64,000 nucleotides of DNA from Chelativorans sp. AA-79 (GCF_029457495.1 NZ_CP120361.1:4480001-4544000), one strand, 5' to 3'. Shown: positions 15,867 to 24,820, numbered from the stretch's first letter. Numbers and translations: made by a program. Notes: a model not told the origin generated them from the sequence alone.

Positions 15867-17939
15867 TTAGCCAGCCGCCTGGTCGAGGACCTCCAGCAGA
15901 TTGAAGGCGCGTTCGGCTCCGAAGCCGCTCTCCGCCGCCATCGCATCGACCGAAGCAAGAATTCGGTCGCGCGGCATTCGCGCCGCCCAATGCAGAGGGC
16001 CGCCGGCCAGCGCCGGAAAGCCGTAGCCGTGGACGAGCACCAGGTCGATGTCGCCCGCCCGCTCGGCGATTCCTTCGGCGAGCACCAGCGCCGCCTCGTT
16101 GACGATGGCCGCCAGCAGCCGATTTCTGATCTCGTCGTCACCGATGGCGCGCCGCTCGATGCCTTTTCTTTCCGACTCCGCCTCGATGACCGCCTGTACG
16201 TCCGGATCCGGCGCGCCGCGGGAAGAAGCGGAATAGTCGTACCAGCCCTTGCCCGTCTTGCGCCCGAAGCGGCCGATGTTGCAGAGAATGTCGGGAATTT
16301 CGACATAGCGCATCCGCGGATCGCGTTTGGGAGCAAGCCGCTTTCGAGTCGCCCAGGCGATGTCGAGCCCCGCAAGGTCGAATACGGCGAAGGGCCCCAT
16401 CGCCATGCCGAAATCGACCATCGCGCGGTCGACATCCTGCGGCAGGCAGCCCTCCTCGAGCAGGAACTCGCATTGGCGGCGGTAGGCGCTGAAGATGCGG
16501 TTGCCGATGAAGCCCTCGCCGACGCGGGCCACCACCCCCACCTTGCCGAGGCGCTTGCAGATCGAGATCAGCGTGGCCAGCGTCGCGGGCGCGATGTTTT
16601 CCGTGCGCACGATCTCCACGAGGCGCATGATGTGGGCGGGGTTGAAGAAGTGCAGCCCGCCAACGCGCTCCGGCCTGCTCGTTGCGGCGGCCATCTCGTC
16701 GAGATCGAGATAGGAGGTGTTGCTGGCCAGCACTGCCTCGGCACGCACGATCCCGTCCAGCCGGGCCAGGAGGGCCTTTTTGGCGGCCATGTCCTCGGTG
16801 ATCGCCTCGATGACGAGGTCACGGTCCGACATCTCCTCCAGACCGCCAGGCGAAAGTCGCGCCATCAGTTCATCCGCGGAGTGGACGCGGCCCCGGGAGG
16901 CGGCTTTTTCCGCTTCGCCGCGCAGCGCGGCGAGAGCGCTTTCCAGAACGGCTGGGTCGCTTTCGGAAAGGCGCACGTCGAAGCCGCGCAGCATGAAGGC
17001 GAGCGCAATGCCCTGCCCCATGCGCCCAGCGCCGACCACACCGACTTTGCTCACCCGAAGGGGTTCGGCGCCTTCCGGCGGGCGCGCCGCCTGGCGCTCG
17101 GAGAAGAAGAGGTGGCGCAAGGCCTTCGCCTGGGGTCCGACGCGCAGCCGCAGGGAGGTCTCGCGCTCACGGTACAGGGCCTTTTCCGCGGGCAGGACGG
17201 CGGAGGCCTTCACCGCTGCAATGGCCTCGGGCACTGCGGCGGCACCCTTCGCCCGTGCAAGCGCCTCGCGCTCAGCCGCTTCGATTTCCTCAGGATCGTT
17301 GGACGCCACGGCCAGTTCCCTGACGACCCGCTTGCGCCCGGTCATCGTCTTCAGATGCTCCAGGGCGCTATCCACGACGTCCCCCTCTGCCACCGCATCG
17401 ATCATCCCGAGCAAACATGCCTCCTGCGCCTTCACTCTGCGGCCGGAGGTGATGAGCGAGATCGCCCTGGCAATGCCGACGAGACGCGGCAGGCGCTGCG
17501 TGCCTCCGGCGCCGGGAATGAGGCCGAGAGTGACCTCCGGCAGGCCGATGATGCTGCGCGGCGTGGCGAGGCGCGCGTCGCAACCGAGCGCAAGTTCGTA
17601 ACCGCCGCCAAGTGCGGCTCCGTCGATCGCCGCCACCACGGGCACGGGAAGACTCTCGATGGCGGCAATGACCTCCGGGAGATGCGGCGCCTGTGGGGGT
17701 GCGTCGAATTCGCGAATATCGGAGCCGGCGACAAAATTGCCGTTGGCACCGGTGAGAACCACTCCGGCAAGCCCATCGTCATCGCGAAGGCGCGCGAACA
17801 CCTCCAACAGGTCGCGCCGCACCTGCAGCGAGCCGGCATTCACCGGAGGATTATCAATGGTGACGACAGCGATCCTTCCGGGTGCAAGATCGCTCCGCGT
17901 CTCCACCCGAACCGTTTTGCAGCTCTCGTCCGTATTCAT
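15867..17939 (-). CDS. Fused enoyl-CoA hydratase/3-hydroxyacyl-CoA dehydrogenase (PimF/FadJ-like)
   Basis: A 690-residue bifunctional beta-oxidation enzyme. The N-terminal crotonase domain (about 1-200) keeps both acid/base glutamates, in GGGYELALGCD and GLPEVTLGLIPGAGGTQRLP. The dehydrogenase domain starts near residue 298 with VGVVGAGRMGQGIA and has the catalytic His in GLHFFNPAHIMRLVEIV. The ATG at 17939 follows GGGGAGCACC. It lies 31 bases after two acyl-CoA dehydrogenase genes, an arrangement like pimCDF of Rhodopseudomonas palustris, which oxidises medium-chain dicarboxylic acids. Substrate assignment is by analogy only. Confidence 0.87.
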   Translation of the reverse strand: MNTDESCKTVRVETRSDLAPGRIAVVTIDNPPVNAGSLQVRRDLLEVFARLRDDDGLAGVVLTGANGNFVAGSDIREFDAPPQAPHLPEVIAAIESLPVPVVAAIDGAALGGGYELALGCDARLATPRSIIGLPEVTLGLIPGAGGTQRLPRLVGIARAISLITSGRRVKAQEACLLGMIDAVAEGDVVDSALEHLKTMTGRKRVVRELAVASNDPEEIEAAEREALARAKGAAAVPEAIAAVKASAVLPAEKALYRERETSLRLRVGPQAKALRHLFFSERQAARPPEGAEPLRVSKVGVVGAGRMGQGIALAFMLRGFDVRLSESDPAVLESALAALRGEAEKAASRGRVHSADELMARLSPGGLEEMSDRDLVIEAITEDMAAKKALLARLDGIVRAEAVLASNTSYLDLDEMAAATSRPERVGGLHFFNPAHIMRLVEIVRTENIAPATLATLISICKRLGKVGVVARVGEGFIGNRIFSAYRRQCEFLLEEGCLPQDVDRAMVDFGMAMGPFAVFDLAGLDIAWATRKRLAPKRDPRMRYVEIPDILCNIGRFGRKTGKGWYDYSASSRGAPDPDVQAVIEAESERKGIERRAIGDDEIRNRLLAAIVNEAALVLAEGIAERAGDIDLVLVHGYGFPALAGGPLHWAARMPRDRILASVDAMAAESGFGAERAFNLLEVLDQAAG

Positions 17940-17970
17940 GGTGCTCCCCTCAACTGTTCCCATCGGTGAC

Positions 17971-19161
17971 CTAGCTCGGCAGGCCCAGCACAGCTTTCGC
18001 CAGCACGTTGCGCATGATCTCGCTTGAGCCGCCGAAGATGGTCGTCGGCCGCGCCATCAGATAGGTGCCGGCTGCGTGGAGACGCGGATCGCCGTCGAGC
18101 GGGTCCCTGAGTCCCGCCGTTTCGCCTGCCACCTCCATCATCTCTTCCGAAATGCGTTGATACAGCTCGCTCTGGAAGATCTTCAGGATTGCCACGTCGG
18201 CGCCGATGGGCTCGCCACGGCGCAGCTTTTCCACGTAAGTCTCGAAGAGCGAAGTGAGATCTGCAAGGTCGAGCTTGAGGCGCGCGAACCGGTCTTCAAA
18301 GCCTGGATCGCCGGCAACGCCCATCCGCTTCGCGAGCAACCTCAGCCGCGACAGCGCGCCCTCTGAGAGCCGTGGCGCGCCGATGAAGACGCGCTCGTGG
18401 CCGAGCAGCGCCTTGGCCATCGTCCAGCCGTCATTGACCTTCCCCACGAGATGGTCCCTCGGCACGCGCACATTTTCGAAGAAGACCTCGCTGAACTCAT
18501 CGTGGAGCTCCAGGTTCATGATGGGCCTGACGGAGACGCCTTCCGCGTCCATCGGCACCAGCAGGAAACTGATGCCTGCCTGCTTCTTGACCGACCTGTC
18601 GGTGCGCGCGAGGATGAAGATCCAGTTGGCGTCACCGCCAAGCGTGGTCCAGGTCTTCTGGCCATTGATCACCCATTCCTCGCCGTCCAGCACGGCCTCG
18701 GTGCGCACAGCGGCAAGGTCCGAGCCGGCGTTGGGCTCACTGTAGCCTTGCGCCCATATGTGTTCGCCCGAAAGGATCTTCGGCAGGAAGAAGGCCTTCT
18801 GCTCCTCGGTGCCGTAGCGGATGATGAGCGGCCCGAGCATGACGATGCCGATATCGCTGACACGCGCGCAGCCGTAACGCTCGAACTCCTCGATCATGAT
18901 GAGCTGCTTGCCCGCCGAAAGTCCCATCCCGCCATATTCGCGCGGCCAGTTCGGGCAGAGCCAGCCGCGCCGCGAGAGCGTGAGATACCAGGGCTTGTTC
19001 TCCTCCCAATGCAGGCGCCGCTGCGCGTAGCGCGGGATATCCGGATAGTTTTCCTCAACGAAGCGGCGCACCACTTTCCGGAAATTCTCGTCGGAAAGAA
19101 GGTTCAGGTCTTCCTCGTCAGCTCGCGCATTCGCGGCCGAATCTGCGATTTCCGGCATCAT
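17971..19161 (-). CDS. Acyl-CoA dehydrogenase, large partner (PimC-like)
   Basis: A 396-residue flavoprotein dehydrogenase. It has QGYSEPNAGSDLAAVRT and INGQKTWTT (FAD and substrate contacts in the middle domain) and the C-terminal helical domain ending GGSSEIMRNVLAKAVLGLP. It overlaps the preceding, shorter acyl-CoA dehydrogenase gene by ATGA, so the two are translationally coupled and probably form a heteromer, as proposed for PimC/PimD and steroid-type dehydrogenase pairs. It introduces the 2,3 double bond for the downstream fused hydratase/dehydrogenase. Confidence 0.88.
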   Translation of the reverse strand: MMPEIADSAANARADEEDLNLLSDENFRKVVRRFVEENYPDIPRYAQRRLHWEENKPWYLTLSRRGWLCPNWPREYGGMGLSAGKQLIMIEEFERYGCARVSDIGIVMLGPLIIRYGTEEQKAFFLPKILSGEHIWAQGYSEPNAGSDLAAVRTEAVLDGEEWVINGQKTWTTLGGDANWIFILARTDRSVKKQAGISFLLVPMDAEGVSVRPIMNLELHDEFSEVFFENVRVPRDHLVGKVNDGWTMAKALLGHERVFIGAPRLSEGALSRLRLLAKRMGVAGDPGFEDRFARLKLDLADLTSLFETYVEKLRRGEPIGADVAILKIFQSELYQRISEEMMEVAGETAGLRDPLDGDPRLHAAGTYLMARPTTIFGGSSEIMRNVLAKAVLGLPS

Positions 19162-20219
19162 GCGGCCTCCGCGGTAAGATTTGCAAAGCGGCGGCGGTGG
19201 AGCGCCGGCGAACCGTAAAGGTTGCCCAGAACCATGGCCTTGCGGGCGAAGAGCCCGACATCGTATTCATCGGTGAAGCCGATGGCGCCGTGCATCTGGA
19301 TCGCTTCGCGGGCAACCAGAAAGGCCGTTTCGCCCGCGCGGCACTTGGCGCGCGAGACCGCCGCCGAGCGGGTAGCCCCCTCCGCGCCGCCGTCGATCGC
19401 CGCGGCAGCAGCCTCCACCGAGGCACGTGTCAGCTCGAGCTGGATCTTCATGTCGGTGGCCCGGTGCTGGAGCGCCTGGAAGCTGCCAATCGGCCTGTCG
19501 AATTGCCGGCGCGTCCGAAGATAGTCCATCGTCATCTGTAAGGCGCGCTCCGCCATGCCAAGGAGATAGGAGGCTGTGGCCAGCGCGGCCTCGTCGATCG
19601 CCTCATCGACTTCCTTCGCCGGGAGGATCGCAAGGGGGAGGCATCCATCCATGGCGAGCGTGCCCATTTCGCTGCCGTCCTGCATCGGCACGAGAGAAAG
19701 GCTCAGCCCCGCCGCATCACGCCTCAGAAGCGCAACACCATCGGGCGTGACGACGGCAAAGGCATCCGCGCCGGCCGCATATGGAACGAAGTGCTTGCGC
19801 CCACTCACCCGCCCGCCTCTTATGTTCGCACCGTCGCGCCATTCGAGGCTGTTGGCCTCATCTTGCCAAGCTGCAAGGCAGACCATCGCACCGGCGACAG
19901 CGTCATCCATAGGATTCGCCTGAACAAGGCGACAGGCAAGCGCCGCACCGATCAGCGGCTCCGGTACCAGGCCGGATCCGACCTCCTGTGCGAGGGCGCA
20001 ATATTCACGCATCCCGAGACCCAGCCCTCCGGAATCCTCCGGCAGACGAAGCGAGAGCCAGCCCATCTCGGCCATCAGCGCAAAGACGGAGCGGTCGAAC
20101 CCCGGAGACGTGAAGCGCAGGGCGCGAATGCGCGCAAGAGACCCGTCATTCGGCACCACTGCGCGCGCGCTTTCGCGGATCATGCGGACGTTTTCCGCCC
20201 AGTCCTCTTCGGCTTGCAT
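19158..20219 (-). CDS. Acyl-CoA dehydrogenase, small partner (PimD-like)
   Basis: A 353-residue acyl-CoA dehydrogenase homologue, first gene of the minus-strand operon. The C-terminal helical domain is recognisable (RTRRQFDRPIGSFQALQHRATDM, IQMHGAIGFTDEYDVG). The middle domain is shorter and lacks the clear flavin-contact motif of the large partner, as in the non-canonical subunits of heteromeric dehydrogenases. GGAGG-like sequence precedes the ATG. A motif shared with the distant binding-protein gene lies 14-36 bases upstream of the start, suggesting co-regulation. Confidence 0.85.
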   Translation of the reverse strand: MQAEEDWAENVRMIRESARAVVPNDGSLARIRALRFTSPGFDRSVFALMAEMGWLSLRLPEDSGGLGLGMREYCALAQEVGSGLVPEPLIGAALACRLVQANPMDDAVAGAMVCLAAWQDEANSLEWRDGANIRGGRVSGRKHFVPYAAGADAFAVVTPDGVALLRRDAAGLSLSLVPMQDGSEMGTLAMDGCLPLAILPAKEVDEAIDEAALATASYLLGMAERALQMTMDYLRTRRQFDRPIGSFQALQHRATDMKIQLELTRASVEAAAAAIDGGAEGATRSAAVSRAKCRAGETAFLVAREAIQMHGAIGFTDEYDVGLFARKAMVLGNLYGSPALHRRRFANLTAEAA

Positions 20220-20232
20220 CTTTCCTCCAATA

Positions 20233-20255
20233 TTCTAAAGATCAGTCCATTGTCC
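20233..20255 (-). promoter_or_regulatory. Candidate operator, copy 1 of a shared motif
   Basis: On the minus strand it reads GGACAAT, two bases, then ACTGATCTTTAGA. Copy 2 at 29860 has the same layout with a single difference in the second block (ACTGGTCTTTAGA). Both lie just upstream of operons of the CoA region. The likely binder is the UTRA-GntR regulator at 23017, by proximity. Confidence 0.5.
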
Positions 20256-20320
20256 TATTCGGTGCTTTCCGGGATGCCGACCGGCTTTCGGTTAGCAGCT
20301 TCGCGTATAAAATACAAACA

Positions 20321-20347
20321 TCTAGTCTTTTGGACTATAGAGTTTTG
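20321..20347. promoter_or_regulatory. Inverted repeat upstream of the crotonase gene
   Basis: TCTAGTC, a 5-base spacer and GACTATAGA form an imperfect inverted repeat, followed by GTTTTG. The left arm plus spacer (CTAGTCTTTT) resembles the CTG(A/G)TCTTTAG core of the shared motif. The 11-base string ATAGAGTTTTG (20337-20347) recurs on the minus strand at 22955-22965, just before the UTRA regulator gene. Confidence 0.42.
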
Positions 20348-20392
20348 ACACCTGTCGTGCTAGAGGGCGCCAAGAGACGTGGAAAGGGAACA

Positions 20393-21154
20393 ATGACGCT
20401 CAAGATCGACAAGCGTGACCGCATTGCAACGGTGACACTCGACCGCCCCCCGGTAAACGCGCTGACTCTCTCGCTCTACGAAGAGATCGCCGATCGCTTC
20501 GAGAACGCCTCCGACTGGGAGGACGTCAACTGCATCATTTTCACCGGGGCAGGCACACGCGCCTTCTGCGCCGGCCTCGATCTGCACGAGTTCCTGGCCG
20601 CGACGGTGGAGGAAGACCCCAAGCGGGCCGCCATCATCCGCCGTTGCTTCGGTGCCGTGCGCAACACAGCCGTTCCCGTGATCGCCGCCGTCAATGGCCC
20701 TGCCCTGGGGGCGGGCTGCGTGCTGGCTTCCCTTTGCGACATGCGGATCGCCGCGGAGAACGCCACCTTCGGCCTGCCGGAAATCAATGTCGGCCGCTGC
20801 GGCGGCGGCGCACATCTCGGCCGGCTGATCCCTCAGGGCGCGTTGCGCAGGATGTTCTTTACCGGCCAGCCGATCACGGCAGCCGAGGCTTACCGGATCG
20901 GCCTCGTCGAAGAGGTCGTCCCGGCCGAAGCGCTTGGCGAAGCCGCCGAACGCCTGGCGCGGCTCCTTGCAGAAAAGGCGCCGCTGGGCCTGAGGCTTGG
21001 CAAGGCCGCGCTGAACGAGGTTGAGTTCATGCCGGTGGAGGAAGGCTATGCGCGCGAGCAACAGTACAGCACGCGGCTGATGGCCACGGAGGATGCGCGG
21101 GAGGCCACCCGCGCTGTCGTCGAAAAGCGCCGGCCGGTCTTCCACGGCCGCTGA
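20393..21154 (+). CDS. Enoyl-CoA hydratase/isomerase-family protein
   Basis: A 253-residue crotonase-fold protein. The oxyanion loops are present (CAGLDL at about 59-64, NGPALGAGC at about 101-109). Only one of the two glutamates of true hydratases remains: Glu130 in GLPEINVG is kept, while the position of rat Glu144 is Val110 (GAGCVLASLCD). This favours isomerase, hydrolase or ring-opening chemistry over simple hydration. The start at 20393 follows GGAAAGGGAAC. It is divergent from the acyl-CoA dehydrogenase operon and 40 bases before the ABC permease gene, so it may be co-transcribed with the importer. Confidence 0.85.
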   Translation: MTLKIDKRDRIATVTLDRPPVNALTLSLYEEIADRFENASDWEDVNCIIFTGAGTRAFCAGLDLHEFLAATVEEDPKRAAIIRRCFGAVRNTAVPVIAAVNGPALGAGCVLASLCDMRIAAENATFGLPEINVGRCGGGAHLGRLIPQGALRRMFFTGQPITAAEAYRIGLVEEVVPAEALGEAAERLARLLAEKAPLGLRLGKAALNEVEFMPVEEGYAREQQYSTRLMATEDAREATRAVVEKRRPVFHGR

Positions 21155-21194
21155 TGGAATCGAGGTGCCGCCCATGAAATCGCAGGAGGCCAGC

Positions 21195-22949
21195 ATGACC
21201 GCCGAAACCGATCTCCGCTGGGAGGAGCGAACGGCACCGAGGCAAGGCTTCTTCGCCTCGCTCCTGCGCGACCCGCGCACACCGCTTGCTCTCGGCGTGG
21301 CCGTGTTGCTCGCCATCCTAGTACTGCCGCCGATCCTGATGCTCGCACAAAGCTCGGTGGCGGAAGTCGGCGCCAGCGGGGCGGTAGCCGGCTGGACTCT
21401 CGACCATTTCCGCAACCTGTTGACCGACCGGAATCTGGCGGAAAGCTTTTTCAACAGCATCATCTTCGCAGCAGGCAGCGCATTGGTCTCTTTTCTCGTC
21501 GGCGGCATTCTTGCCTGGCTCGTGGAGCGCACCAATGCGCCGCTGAAGGTGCTTGCCTATGTCACCGCCATCGTCTCCATGGGCACGCCCTATGTGCTTT
21601 ACGTCGTGGCGTGGCTCTTCCTGCTCGGCAATGTCGGGCCACTCAACATGGCCTACCGGCAACTCACCGGCTCGCCGGACATCCTGTTCTCGGTCAACTC
21701 CATGGCCGGCATGGTGCTGATCGAGGGATTCCTCTGGTCGCCGCTGGTCTTTCTCATGCTCTCCTCCACTTTCCGTGCCGCAAACGCCGATATGGAGGAG
21801 GCTGCACGCATGAGCGGCGCAAGCGTCTGGGACACGATCCGACGCGTGACGCTGCCGCTTGCCATGCCGTCGGTGATCGCGCTGGCCCTCTTCGTGTTCA
21901 TCCGCGCTGTGGAAGCCTTCGAGGTGCCTCTTCTGGTGGGAATGCCGGGCGGCATCGACGTCCTGACGACGGATGTCTACGAGAGCACGCAGCAGATGCC
22001 ACCCGATCTCGGCCATTCCTCGGCCTTCGCCATGGTGCTCATGGTCTTCGTGGCGATCCTCTTCACCTTCTACGGGCGGCTCGCCAAGAACGCGGACCGC
22101 TACCAGAGCATCACCGGCAAAGGATATCGGCCGCGGCTCTTCGATCTCGGTGGATATCGCCGTCTCGCAGGCCTGTTCATCCTCGTCGATTTCCTGATCG
22201 TGCTTCTCCTGCCGATCCTGGCGCTCATCTGGTTGTCGCTGCTTCCCTATATGAGCGGCGTCTCGCTCCGGATGCTGCCCTTCCTCAACATCGACAATTA
22301 TCGCGCAGTCTTCGATCATCCGCACTACCTTGAGCTCGCGGTGAACACGATCCTGGTCTCCGCGGGCGCGGCGACGATGGTCGTCGTCCTCACCGCGGTC
22401 TCGGGATGGATCGCCGCGCGGCGCGGACCAGGCGCCTGGCTGATCGACCAGCTCTCCACCATTCCGCTGATCTTCCCGGGTATCGTCATGGGCGTGGCGA
22501 TGATGCAGATTTACCTGCGCCTCCCCCTTCCGATCTACGGCACCCTGTGGGCGATCGTCATCGCCTATCTCATCCGCTACATGCCCTATGGCATGCGATA
22601 CGCCTATTCCGGCGTGCTGCAGATCCATCGTGAGCTCGAGGAGGCCGCGTCCGTCTCGGGCGCCCCGCTCCTTTCCACCTTGCGCCGGGTCGTTGCGCCG
22701 CTTCTGTCTCCGGCGCTGATCTCGGCCTGGATCTTCATCTTTCTCATCTGCTCGAAGGAGCTTGCCGTCGCGGTTCTGCTCGCGGGACCCAACTCCCAGG
22801 TCATCGCCGTCGCCATGCTCGATCTGTGGGTCAACGGACAGGGCGGGGAACTCGCCGCCTTCGGTCTCGTCTGGACCGTCGTCATGGTCACCCTCGCCAT
22901 CATCTTCTTCCTCTTTACGCGCAGCCGCGGGATGGAGGCTTTCCGGTGA
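21195..22949 (+). CDS. Fused two-domain ABC importer permease (iron(III)/AfuB-type)
   Basis: A 584-residue membrane protein containing two tandem permease domains of the BPD type, about 12 membrane segments. Each half carries an EAA loop for the ATPase: EEAARMSGASVWDTIRRVTL and EEAASVSGAPLLSTLRRVVA. I chose the ATG at 21195 because AGGAGG lies 5 bases before it; an ATG at 21174 is also possible. No ATPase or binding-protein gene is adjacent; the matching partners are about 7-8 kb downstream at 29924 and 31014. Despite annotation habits, this permease family also moves small organic acids and phosphonates. Confidence 0.88.
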   Translation: MTAETDLRWEERTAPRQGFFASLLRDPRTPLALGVAVLLAILVLPPILMLAQSSVAEVGASGAVAGWTLDHFRNLLTDRNLAESFFNSIIFAAGSALVSFLVGGILAWLVERTNAPLKVLAYVTAIVSMGTPYVLYVVAWLFLLGNVGPLNMAYRQLTGSPDILFSVNSMAGMVLIEGFLWSPLVFLMLSSTFRAANADMEEAARMSGASVWDTIRRVTLPLAMPSVIALALFVFIRAVEAFEVPLLVGMPGGIDVLTTDVYESTQQMPPDLGHSSAFAMVLMVFVAILFTFYGRLAKNADRYQSITGKGYRPRLFDLGGYRRLAGLFILVDFLIVLLLPILALIWLSLLPYMSGVSLRMLPFLNIDNYRAVFDHPHYLELAVNTILVSAGAATMVVVLTAVSGWIAARRGPGAWLIDQLSTIPLIFPGIVMGVAMMQIYLRLPLPIYGTLWAIVIAYLIRYMPYGMRYAYSGVLQIHRELEEAASVSGAPLLSTLRRVVAPLLSPALISAWIFIFLICSKELAVAVLLAGPNSQVIAVAMLDLWVNGQGGELAAFGLVWTVVMVTLAIIFFLFTRSRGMEAFR

Positions 22950-22954
22950 CGCGA

Positions 22955-22965
22955 CAAAACTCTAT
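22955..22965 (-). promoter_or_regulatory. Repeat of ATAGAGTTTTG before the regulator gene
   Basis: The minus strand carries the same 11 bases found at 20337-20347 in the crotonase promoter. It lies 52 bases upstream of the UTRA-GntR start and could mediate autoregulation. Chance occurrence is not excluded. Confidence 0.3.
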
Positions 22966-23016
22966 TATCTGGATCATGAACCGATTTGATCGCGCTCCCA
23001 GGAGGCCCGGGGGAAC

Positions 23017-23760
23017 ATGAACATCCAGCAAAAGAAGGCGGTGGACTTCAGCCGCAGTTCCATCTCCCGCTATATCCAGCTTGCCACGCTGTTCCGCCGG
23101 CGCATCGAGTCGGGCCAGTGGCCGGTGGGCAGCCAAATCCCGACCGTCGAGGAACTGGCGAGCGAATGCGGCGTGGCCCGCGCGACGATCCGCCAGGCGC
23201 TCGATATTCTTGAACGGGAACAACTCATCGAGCGCTATCGCGCCAAGGGCACTTTCGTGCGCCGCCACCCGCAGGAGGAGCTTTGGTGCGCGGTGGGAAC
23301 CGACTGGTCGGGCCTTCTGCGGCCCAGCCACTCCGCGCGCATCGAGGTGCTTTCCGATACGCCTGACGTGCGGCTCGAACATGTGCTCTACCAGATCGGA
23401 GAGCTTGCGCCCGCATACCGGCATCTGCACCGCCGCCACTGGCGCCACGACCAGCCGTTCCTTTTGACGGACGTCTATATCGACGAGCGGCTGCGCGACC
23501 GGATCACCAAGGAGGACATAGAGACCAAGACCGCGTTGCGGCTGGTCGCCGACATTCCCGACCTGGAAATCATCAACGCCCAGCAGACGCTTACCATCGG
23601 AACAGCGGACATGGAGACGGCCGAATCGCTCTCCATGCCGCTCAATGCGCCCGTCGCCTATGTGCACCGCCGAGCGGTGGACAGCAACGGCATAGCGGTC
23701 CTGATCGCCCAGGGCATTTATCGTGGCGAGGTCGTCCGCTTCGATATCAAGCTCAAATGA
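23017..23760 (+). CDS. GntR regulator of the HutC type (UTRA domain)
   Basis: A 247-residue transcription factor. The N-terminal winged helix (about 12-80) includes IPTVEELASECGVARATIRQ, and the C-terminal UTRA ligand-binding domain (about 95-240) ends YVHRRAVDSNGIAVLIAQGI. GGGGGAAC precedes the ATG. It lies in the middle of the CoA/ABC region, downstream of the permease, and is the obvious candidate to control the operons with the shared motifs at 20.2 and 29.9 kb. The effector is probably the imported acid or a CoA-pathway intermediate. Confidence 0.88.
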   Translation: MNIQQKKAVDFSRSSISRYIQLATLFRRRIESGQWPVGSQIPTVEELASECGVARATIRQALDILEREQLIERYRAKGTFVRRHPQEELWCAVGTDWSGLLRPSHSARIEVLSDTPDVRLEHVLYQIGELAPAYRHLHRRHWRHDQPFLLTDVYIDERLRDRITKEDIETKTALRLVADIPDLEIINAQQTLTIGTADMETAESLSMPLNAPVAYVHRRAVDSNGIAVLIAQGIYRGEVVRFDIKLK

Positions 23761-23808
23761 GATGCGGGCAATAGTCCGCATCGGCGCCCCCCGACGGGGA
23801 GCGCCGCC
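23761..23808. terminator. Two inverted repeats between convergent genes
   Basis: GATGCGG and CCGCATC form a perfect 7-bp stem with an 8-base loop at 23761-23782. A second G+C-rich repeat (GGCGCCCC against GGGGAGCGCC) follows immediately. They lie between the convergent regulator and hydrolase genes and may terminate both. No T tract is present. Confidence 0.4.
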
Positions 23809-23818
23809 ACGCCGGCAA

Positions 23819-24670
23819 TCAGTTCTTCAACTGATCGGCCCAGTCGGCGATCGCGTCCGCAACCTCAGTCGGTTTCTCGGCCGGCAGCGCGTGGCTGGCT
23901 CCTTCGATCACCTTGACGGTTACGCGGTCGCCGAACTCGTCCTTCAGCTCCTGCCGGGAGGAAGCCGGACGGAAGGGATCGGAGCCGCCCTGCAAATCGA
24001 GCATCGGCGCTGTTCCGCCTGCCCACCAATCCTCACGATTCGTCAGCTTCCGCGCAGCTCTCTGGCTCCTTGTCACCTCCTGGTGCCAGCCTTCGAGCCA
24101 AGGCGTCGGATCGCTGCCCTCGGCGAAGAAGGCAAGCCGCAGGCCTTCAAGGCGCTGTTCGCGCGTGGATGCCGGATCGTTGATCATGGTGATCGCGTCG
24201 CTGAGTTCCTTGGGCCACTCCTTCGCCCCCGCGGCGACCAGCACCACGCCGCGCGTCAGTTCGGGATGGTCGGACGCGATGGTTCGGGCGATCCAGTTGC
24301 CATAGGCATGACCGGCCACAATCGCCTGCTCGCCTTCGTTGCGGATGACCGCGGCAAAATCGTCGGCGAAATCATGAAAGGACACGCCCTCCATCGGCCC
24401 CTTGCTTTCGCCAACGCCCCGAGGCTCCGGCCTGAGGACACGATAGCCGCGTTCGGCCAGCCTCTCCGCGAGCAGGCCGAACTCCTCGGTGCCTCGACCC
24501 GTCGAAGCGATGAAGAGGATGAGCGGTCCCTCCCCTTGCGCGTAGTAGCTGATGGTCGCCTCTCCGTTCGTCACGGACTTCATCGTCGCCTCCTCGGCGT
24601 GCGCCGTCGCCCCCGCCGAGGCGGCAATAAAGGCCAATGCGGCAAGAAGACCTTTTCCTCGATGCGTCAT
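23819..24670 (-). CDS. Secreted alpha/beta-hydrolase-fold protein lacking the serine nucleophile
   Basis: A 283-residue protein with a signal peptide (about residues 1-25, ending TAHA) and an alpha/beta-hydrolase fold. The nucleophile elbow reads GHAYG at residues 120-124, so Ala122 stands where Ser, Cys or Asp is expected. The acid Asp231 (GGSDPF) and His260 (GASHALP) are retained. RutD-type proteins show a similar GHALG elbow. The ATG at 24670 follows AGGGAGG. It is divergent from a second, apparently intact hydrolase. It may be a binding protein, or catalyse a reaction needing only the His/Asp pair. Confidence 0.82.
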   Translation of the reverse strand: MTHRGKGLLAALAFIAASAGATAHAEEATMKSVTNGEATISYYAQGEGPLILFIASTGRGTEEFGLLAERLAERGYRVLRPEPRGVGESKGPMEGVSFHDFADDFAAVIRNEGEQAIVAGHAYGNWIARTIASDHPELTRGVVLVAAGAKEWPKELSDAITMINDPASTREQRLEGLRLAFFAEGSDPTPWLEGWHQEVTRSQRAARKLTNREDWWAGGTAPMLDLQGGSDPFRPASSRQELKDEFGDRVTVKVIEGASHALPAEKPTEVADAIADWADQLKN

Positions 24671-24820
24671 ATGGGTTTCCTCCCTTGGTCGTGCTTCATT
24701 CAACAAAGCGAAAGTACATTAGACTGACTAATTGACCTTTTCTAGCCCCATGTGGTTTATGTCAGTGCTGTCGAGAGCATCGAGTGTGAGGTTCGGCGGA
24801 GCGGATGGAGGAAGCGCGAA

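Noticed and set aside
15990..17969. A 659-codon plus-strand open frame opposite the fused hydratase/dehydrogenase
   Set aside because: It has no recognisable domain, follows the antisense of a well-conserved gene and lacks a ribosome site.
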